Shown here piece after piece: positions 59,801 through 64,000 of a stretch of DNA of 64,000 nt. Position 1 is the first letter of the stretch. Each line of letters opens with the position of its first letter. Origin of the DNA: Euclidia mi. Taxonomy: Eukaryota; Arthropoda; Insecta; Lepidoptera; Erebidae. Both the position numbers and the translations under genes were made by a program. The stretch lies in the NCBI GenBank assembly GCA_944739405.2, contig OX123187.2, positions 43,256,394-43,320,393 of the forward strand. The letters run 5' to 3'. The notes under the pieces are model-generated. The model saw nothing but the letters and a program-made list of their open reading frames with translations, was not told the DNA's origin and ran no database searches.

Positions 59801-61379
59801 AATTCAAGGTGCAACTATCGTGTAGCAGCGAATTATGATTTCCTTGACACTGCTTACAGGTTTTCTCAGAAAAACATGCCTTGTTTCTATGGTCATAAAG
59901 ACAGTTTTTACATAAATTTAATTTATGAACAGTTTCAAGTTTCTTTGCCGGCGGCGATTCTAGAAATTTGTTGCAACTAAATATGCGATGATTTTCATTA
60001 CAAAGTGGGCACCTTTGCGGCCCCGGTTGATGTTTTTTAGTGGCGGAATTATTGCTAAATGATTTGTTATATGCATTATTCTTGAAAAAATGCTTTTTAG
60101 GGTATGATTCCTGAACCGACTTGCTCTGTTCTTGTTTAGATGTGTCTTGCTTACGCCGAGAGGACTCTAGGGAGGTAAATTTGTTTTCCAAAAACTCCAT
60201 GAAATCACACAATTTCGGCAAATCTCGGGGATTCTTTAATAAGTCGATATAGTCATTGTGACTCTGCGCATCTAGCTTTTGAGCTAGTATGTATACCACT
60301 ATTGGATCCCAGCTTGATATATCCACTCCGAGATTTTTAACTGCATTCAGACACTCGTTAGTAGTGTCGTACATTTTCTTGATAGGTGCTGCAGACTGTT
60401 GTTGTAAAGTAGGCAGCGAGAAAAGATTGTTCATGTGCGAGCTAAATATTAACTTTGTATTGTTGTATCTGTGATTTAATATGTCCCAGCATACTTGATA
60501 GTTTTCAGTACTTATGTTTAAGTGCTGAATTAATCTCTCAGCTTCGCCCTTAAGTTTGCTCTTCAGAAACTGTAGCTTTTGAGCATTCGAGAGTGATCTG
60601 TTATTGTGTATGGACTCAATGAACAAATCCTTAAAAGGAACCCATTGATGATAGTTTCCGCTAAATACGGGTATGTCCATTTTCGGCGTGCTTTTTTCGC
60701 GATGGCTGACCGACCACATTTTGCTGTTGAGCGACCTTTTCATATTGATGTAAGCCATTTCGTAAGCTGAAAACGTCTCTTCATATGAGTCGTCTTTACC
60801 GTCGAGCTTGCCTTCCAACTCCCAATGAAGCGAGTCTATGACCGACCAACGAGCTTCTAATCTCTTCAAGGTGTCTTCGAATTCCCACTTCTCGGATATG
60901 GCAATTACGTCAATACTATTGATAGTCCGCGTAAATGCTTTGAAGTTGATGGCTTGTTTTTTCAACAATTCATCTGTTTTGCTGTTTGTACCCTGGCACC
61001 TTAATTTAGGCAATTGAACATCATCGCGAGGCTGGCCTTCGACGTCCGAACTGGATGTCCCCGCCAAAGGCGTTGCTGGTCTCAGGATCGGAGCAGCTGT
61101 TGCTTGCTTCATAGCCTCACGTGTAGAGATGTAGAATTCTTTCGCTTGCATATAGTGGTTCGCCGTAAAATATTCATGAGATTGATCAGCAAAACCACTC
61201 ATTGTTATATGATTATTCTGGAACTCATTCCAGTAGGCGTCAAGGTTTTCAACCCGCCGCTTTATGTAATCGGCAGTCCGGCGCTCATGCCCAGTCTTCT
61301 TAAAGTTGACTAAAAGCTGCTTCATGGCTACCATGATTTGATTTTGGTTTGCTAAAAGGTCTTCCATCGTTTGGCTCAT
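53868..61379 (-). CDS. BEL2 Gag-Pol-Env polyprotein (2503 aa)
   Basis: One open frame. Order with approximate residues: Gag 1-450; three Cys/His knuckles 457-522; retropepsin with DQGS at 581-584; RT about 840-1100 with YTDD at 978-981; RNase H with D1153, E1200, D1230; integrase with HHCC-type finger (about 1468-1500) and catalytic D1532, D1598, E1651. The envelope-like part runs from about 1865: hydrophobic signal-like segment 1868-1885, furin-type basic site near 1980-1985 followed by a glycine-rich hydrophobic stretch, predicted membrane anchor about 2405-2426 (Ala-rich), and a 75-residue tail. The protease and catalytic residues I checked are present. The start ATG at 61379 is the first in frame, 238 bp inside the LTR. 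Envelope fused in frame to Pol means it must be released by proteolysis or made from a spliced RNA; the sequence does not tell which. Function of the envelope in infection is inference only. Confidence 0.93.
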   Translation of the reverse strand: MSQTMEDLLANQNQIMVAMKQLLVNFKKTGHERRTADYIKRRVENLDAYWNEFQNNHITMSGFADQSHEYFTANHYMQAKEFYISTREAMKQATAAPILRPATPLAGTSSSDVEGQPRDDVQLPKLRCQGTNSKTDELLKKQAINFKAFTRTINSIDVIAISEKWEFEDTLKRLEARWSVIDSLHWELEGKLDGKDDSYEETFSAYEMAYINMKRSLNSKMWSVSHREKSTPKMDIPVFSGNYHQWVPFKDLFIESIHNNRSLSNAQKLQFLKSKLKGEAERLIQHLNISTENYQVCWDILNHRYNNTKLIFSSHMNNLFSLPTLQQQSAAPIKKMYDTTNECLNAVKNLGVDISSWDPIVVYILAQKLDAQSHNDYIDLLKNPRDLPKLCDFMEFLENKFTSLESSRRKQDTSKQEQSKSVQESYPKKHFFKNNAYNKSFSNNSATKKHQPGPQRCPLCNENHRIFSCNKFLESPPAKKLETVHKLNLCKNCLYDHRNKACFSEKTCKQCQGNHNSLLHDSCTLNYNSADAGPSSSNKKELCKSVTHVSNENVLETLLATAQIKIKAANGSYQYLRALIDQGSQMSLISENAAQRLGLPRQACKGVIFGVGAKQSNCKGVIKVDASAIQNDFKFHGELFIMKSLIGNLPNQSFPKPTWDCLEGIQLADPEYNISRPVDVLLGADVYSLIIMSGIIKDYDSQLVAQQTRLGWILCGNVRSYQCNVVLNNIDNIQRFWAIEDISENNTELSEEDYMCVLQYKKETKRREDGRYVVKLPLKLDIKEKLGESKQKALAQFYHLEKKLSKHPNIQTNYKSFINEYITLGHMQESTNKHSLSCYLPHHCVVRSDSSTTALRVVFNASAKTSSGFSLNDLMYSGPNLQQDLFKLILKWRRYQFAFTADLEKMFRQIFCHKEDLQYQKIIWRDTPDQNIREYELTTITYGTKAAPFLAMMTLKQLANDERVKYPEAAEALEEAFYTDDYLGGHFSLHGAKQLQKDLIALLRSGGFNLRKWSSNREELLEDVSCSSKAFDFKHHESTKTLGLRWHPKEDQFTFQSKIDIPSSKPVTKRTLLSEISKIFDPLGWLSPVTTKLKLLFQRVWELQLQWDDQVPENILKDWLAITQDLQGIHSFKIPRWLETNYNADIELHGFCDSSIKAYACVIYCKIKNQNDNQKSSVILVAGKTRLVPISKSITLPRLELSAALLLSKLISKVTQCFIGHNITIFAWSDSTAVLGWLQGDPNRWKPFVANRVKQVTDIIPPGSWRYIKSAENPADCASRGMSVEQLKDHSLWWHGPNQLSSFNPVENSETQPVYNTSEELRKSAQINVAIQKQSNDVIDNLLNKYSNITKLTRVLAWILRALSISKHKPSYLTISELRKAKYILIKHYQYCEFPEDIKNLQKHGRVEARSKLLNLNPYLDKNGLLRVGGRLSNARINQNMQHPLIIPHSGHLTDLLIDQGHKMTYHGGARLTLAWLRQEYWIIGGTRAVKKRVRNCVTCRRHNPIKHTQMMGDLPMSRSNPARPFQHTGVDFTGYVDVKASKGRGIKTTKGYIAVFVCMATKAVHLELVSDLSSASFLAALKRMAARRGSPNHIYSDNGTNFVGANRALQEEYINIHKTLDNDFYTAITDMQIQWHFNAPSWPHAGGLWEAAVKSLKHHIKRVVGDQKLTYEEYSTLLAQLEACLNSRPLCALSDDPNDMDYLTPSHFLASGPTLTIIETERDARTRWQLVQKTFDDIWKRWKSEYLCQLSARSKWRQKQLNLKINDIVIINDANLPSGKWALGRIIEQHPGKDGLVRVVSLKTKNGIIKRPINKLSLLPVTENEPVNGNSNVKTQMSTQDNQLPTTEASNNISNRQKCRKSHACNFIYLALLCLLFIITPARCAYKITSLSSNQSIYFDKFSDMRLERDEWNLIVYQDMQPYWQGFDLLKKYVSHLENICSKTTNISQCDVILTQLRHGCAELDHYNGMLLDQQFTLRVRRKRGLINGIGNIAHSLFGVLDEEFAQQYQKDIELVRSNQKHLLSLWKNQTSIIEAENNIIQRMGNAMDKHHKIFNQHLNNLEKGLNTLKDEIRESNMQSSFSISSIIANNALINLKGIQETLVDTIITIYDRRFNFHLLTPAQLKEELNIISSQISKDLTLPIDSLQSDLSKMYHLLKVKARVIQRFIIFEVKIPLVSRDNYELYNLIPIPREVGRNMIRIIPIASRLALNIRKDSYIPISDNDLQTCILYDSESQICPLKHPIYQMQADENLCVKDQHSNQCKTDSTICLNTWTALNKLNTYLYFCCGQCTVRVICGYQVTAEQLTNAGIITLSDECVIKGGVYTIYSHKQLTNSLKAKADIINIDIPPINNIINLSIPISSIDEQTDHDRVERQHLIGRVEKQLEQLKAKEVLADSISYHDVHHYTVIYLMLGAAAAAAVVYAWRRARRVRSAPVCAPRQDHQLQSAMSVQSVQCVSEQPDAINVRAMCLSEQSNAMSACKQNKATSPILRKIIIDEKL

Positions 61380-61617
61380 GATGAAGTGAGAAATAAAAAG
61401 GAAAGATCTTACTTGATTTGACTGCTTACGCTGATGACAGTGCTCCCAAGGCTGGTACGCTGCTGTGCTCCTCCTTGAATCGCACTTTCAATATGCTGAT
61501 AGAACGATAAAGTCCACAGTTGCTAGTCCGGAACCACTCACACGAATTATCACAACGTCTGTATTTAACACTCGCGGCAATGGTCCAGTTCTGACGGTTC
61601 ACGAAGGACCATGAAGT
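61380..61617 (-). promoter_or_regulatory. BEL2 leader with candidate primer-binding site
   Basis: Between the 5' LTR and the polyprotein start. On the minus strand a TGGTCCTTCGTGAACC stretch begins at 61611, six bases after the LTR end, and could pair with a tRNA 3' end (complement of CCA). The tRNA is not identified. Confidence 0.45.
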
Positions 61618-61846
61618 TGTACGGGACAACTTGAAATGATACGATTGATATGAGTTGATAGAAATTAAGTTTATTGATATAAAATGATTAACAAGATGAT
61701 TAATAATTGCTTATGATAAAATGATAGAAAATGAGTACACGCGACGATGTTCGAACGCGAACTAACTTAGGATTTTACTTAATATGTAATGCACGCGGCG
61801 CGGCGTAGTATTGCTGACAAACAGAATTGTACGGTTATACCGTACA
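61618..61846 (-). repeat. BEL2 5' LTR
   Basis: 229 bp, promoter side for the minus-strand transcript. Almost identical to the 3' LTR (228 of 229 positions). No certain TATA box was assigned. Confidence 0.95.
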
Positions 61847-61851
61847 TGGAC

Positions 61852-61881
61852 AACTCTGCAGCGCTACATATGGTTAATATT
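61852..61881 (-). repeat. edge of block A, right copy
   Basis: AACTCTGCAGCGCTACATATGGTTAATATT is the reverse complement of the first 30 bases of the left block A at 20192, with one small change. At 61882 the homology to A stops and homology to the far end of block B begins. Confidence 0.9.
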
Positions 61882-64000
61882 GTTATGGCTTACTGGCGAC
61901 TGACTAGTTCTGGCAACCAGCCCTATGGACACATGTACTAAAGTTGCGTTGAAAATGTGACGCATTTGGATCACGTCTGTCTTTTTACTGAAGCGCGACA
62001 ACATCATGATGCAGCATACAGAATCATGGACATATGTACAGGTGTACTGCTGTCCCAAACGATAGCGCCATTAGTAATTGCAAACAAAGATTGTCCGTTA
62101 ACATGTTTAAAATATAGTTTAATTATATTATTCCTGCGTACTTATTATAAACCTCTCATCGGATGACAAGTGTCTTTAACATAATCAGTGGTGTATCCAC
62201 GTCTTTTTATAGTTACTGAGTTTCTTGGCATTTCTCGCCGCTTTGAAAACATCTTTTGACCAATCGCCCTACAATGCGTCGCTCTTGCAAATATGTGACG
62301 TCGGTATAATAGTCAGACCTGTAATAACACCTACTTTCCTAACAACTAATTACTGTTATTCGCACGTGGACCTCATTTGCCTCCGACACCCGTATAAATG
62401 TTATATTATAACGAGTAATTATAGTAAATGGGTTTAGTTTTCTCCATACAATATGTACGTGAAGCTGCCAAATTAATTACAGTTTTGAAATGTTTCCAAA
62501 CAATCCTCCACTATGAGTTGGAGTGGCTTACTTTAAAGCTTTAAAGCTTTTGAAAGCGCTGTTACATTGCATCCAAAGCTAATTGCACTTGAATAGTCTT
62601 GGAAGATTTTGAGCAAACTTATTCTTATTTTATACTCATATTGCACCGGTGTCTGTGTGTCTTGAATGACATTGTTGCAAAGCGCCGTCGCTTTACGTTT
62701 TTCCTTCAATTTCTATTTCTCACTGAATATGTTTTTAAACATAGATTGCAAATGCAATACTTATGTGATTGAATATCAAGTTACTTTGCCTCTAAAAATG
62801 TACTATTGTATTATTTATTCAATAACCATTTTAATAACAGCATTGACAAATCCGTTGTAATTAATACCATAATAATATACTGTTACTGTACTGTTGTCTT
62901 TAAGGGCAACTTTGCTGGTACTTTGAATAAACACAAAGTTCTCTTTAAAAAGGTAAGCTGAAACGTACAGTTATGACGTCAAAAGTCGCACTACACTTAA
63001 GACAATGCTACGAATCACTTACGTGGACAACTATTGTTCAAACACTCTATCAACAAAAGCAGTAATGAATACACCTCGATATTTACGAGTATAACTGCAT
63101 CTGGTTGTACTAACGAATCCAATTTCCTTGTTGCGGCACTGCATTGTAATGAACAGCGGTTTTGTATGCGCTATGCGGATGGGTCAAAAGTGAATTAAAA
63201 CATGTGCCTGGTCGCGATCGATGCTTCGGTAAAGTGATCAACGCACAATTACTCGGTCCGAACTATGGACGTACGTTTTATTGCAACAGTGCAACCGTGT
63301 TTCACAAAAACATTTTTGGGGTGGACTATAGCTTTAGTATTACGCAGCTATTTTAATTAGTGACCTTGAAAAGTTAATATAATTGCCTTTTCCTTTTTTA
63401 TTGTCTAACAGTTTTTATTTCATTTGACGATCCATACAAGACGTTTAAGCGGTTGAACTTTCGAGTACAAAGCGAAATAAACTTAAATATTTATAAAAAA
63501 ATTATGGTACTCCTTGTTATTGTCAAATAAATTCCCTCTTTTAGATTTCATAAAATTTCTTGGAACAATGTGTGGCTAAAAGTGTTTGCTCCACCCGTGC
63601 GGACGGGGCAGAAAAAAATAATGTTCTTAAAATTTGATAAGCTTTGTAAACAGTGCACTGTTGAGAATTCCTTATGTGTGTGTATATCGATGGAGTCGGA
63701 GGTCCTTAGATATTCCAGAGACACACTGTCAATCACTAGATACTACGTGATTCGCTTGGAGAAAACGATCGGTAAACACTTCCGTGGTTTGTAGGAGTAC
63801 ATGTGCTCGGGAGGAAGAGAGGTTATGTTTAACCTGCACTTTTTAACATACACACGTATGAGTTAAGAGCTTGGCTTTAACATAGGAGGAAAATGTTTGG
63901 GTTGTCTAGTCATCTGTAGCATTGCCATTGAGCTGAAGTTGGAGTGCATTTTATTAACGGTATGCTGTTCTGGTCTCTTTTTTATAATCAGTATTATTGT
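61882..64000 (-). repeat. duplicated block B, right copy (inverted, cut by window end)
   Basis: Reverse complement of 33441-27875 without the left-only insertions: 61882-62100 pairs with 33441-33185, 62160-63352 with 30845-29620, 63670-64000 with 28225-27875. Still homologous at the last base of the window. A 320-bp stretch (63353-63669) is unmatched. No gene seen. Confidence 0.9.

Larger units (their letters stand above)
53495..61846 (-). mobile_element. BEL/Pao retroelement BEL2 with envelope-like domain, apparently intact
   Basis: 229-bp LTRs (53495-53723 and 61618-61846) start TGTACGGGAC and end CCGTACA on the plus strand and differ at one position. The target duplication is TGGAC (53490-53494 and 61847-61851), and the left copy of block A shows the empty site. 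The single coding frame 61379-53868 is uninterrupted. The layout (one frame with Gag, protease, RT, RNase H, integrase, envelope) is that of Drosophila roo. It inserted after the A-block duplication. The low LTR divergence suggests recent activity. Confidence 0.96.

Overview
The window is insect nuclear DNA, most likely from a moth or butterfly. The evidence is the repeat set: several tRNA-headed SINEs of kinds common in Lepidoptera, a PHD-finger LINE, BEL/Pao LTR elements, a TTAA-flanked piggyBac relic and hAT or Harbinger-like MITEs, all in AT-rich intergenic sequence. I recognise no host protein-coding gene. Nearly every long reading frame belongs to a transposable element.

Layout. 1-8.0 kb: SINEs, a TA-flanked non-autonomous DNA element, an internally deleted hAT element (3876-5197) and a 554-bp MITE (5847-6400). 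8.0-19.2 kb: a LINE of the CR1/Jockey group, split by a degraded BEL/Pao element (BEL1, 11414-18269, minus strand) that landed inside the LINE reverse transcriptase with a 5-bp target duplication. 20.2-33.4 kb: a segment with two blocks, A and B, which recurs in inverted orientation at 46.5-64 kb. Each copy was later hit by different transposons, so one copy often shows the empty site of the other. 33.4-46.5 kb: more SINEs, LINE pieces (Jockey, RTE, CR1/Jockey) and the second copy of the 554-bp MITE (35313-35866). 53.5-61.8 kb: a BEL/Pao element (BEL2, minus strand) with near-identical LTRs and one uninterrupted 2503-codon frame covering Gag, protease, RT, RNase H, integrase and an envelope-like domain.

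Three points stand out. First, the two 554-bp MITEs are inverted and, by my reading, base-for-base identical. Their flanks fit together only if the 29 kb between them is turned round: an 8-bp target duplication is restored at one end and the two parts of a split LINE are brought back together at the other. Second, the repeated A-B segment is circularly permuted: the two outer ends of the left copy (20192 and about 33441) are joined in the right copy at 61881/61882. This is the pattern expected of a tandem unit or a circular intermediate. Third, BEL2 looks young and coding-intact.

No genes act together here as a pathway. The window reads as repeat-rich, duplicated, rearranged chromatin, possibly heterochromatic or sex-linked, but the chromosome cannot be told from the sequence.
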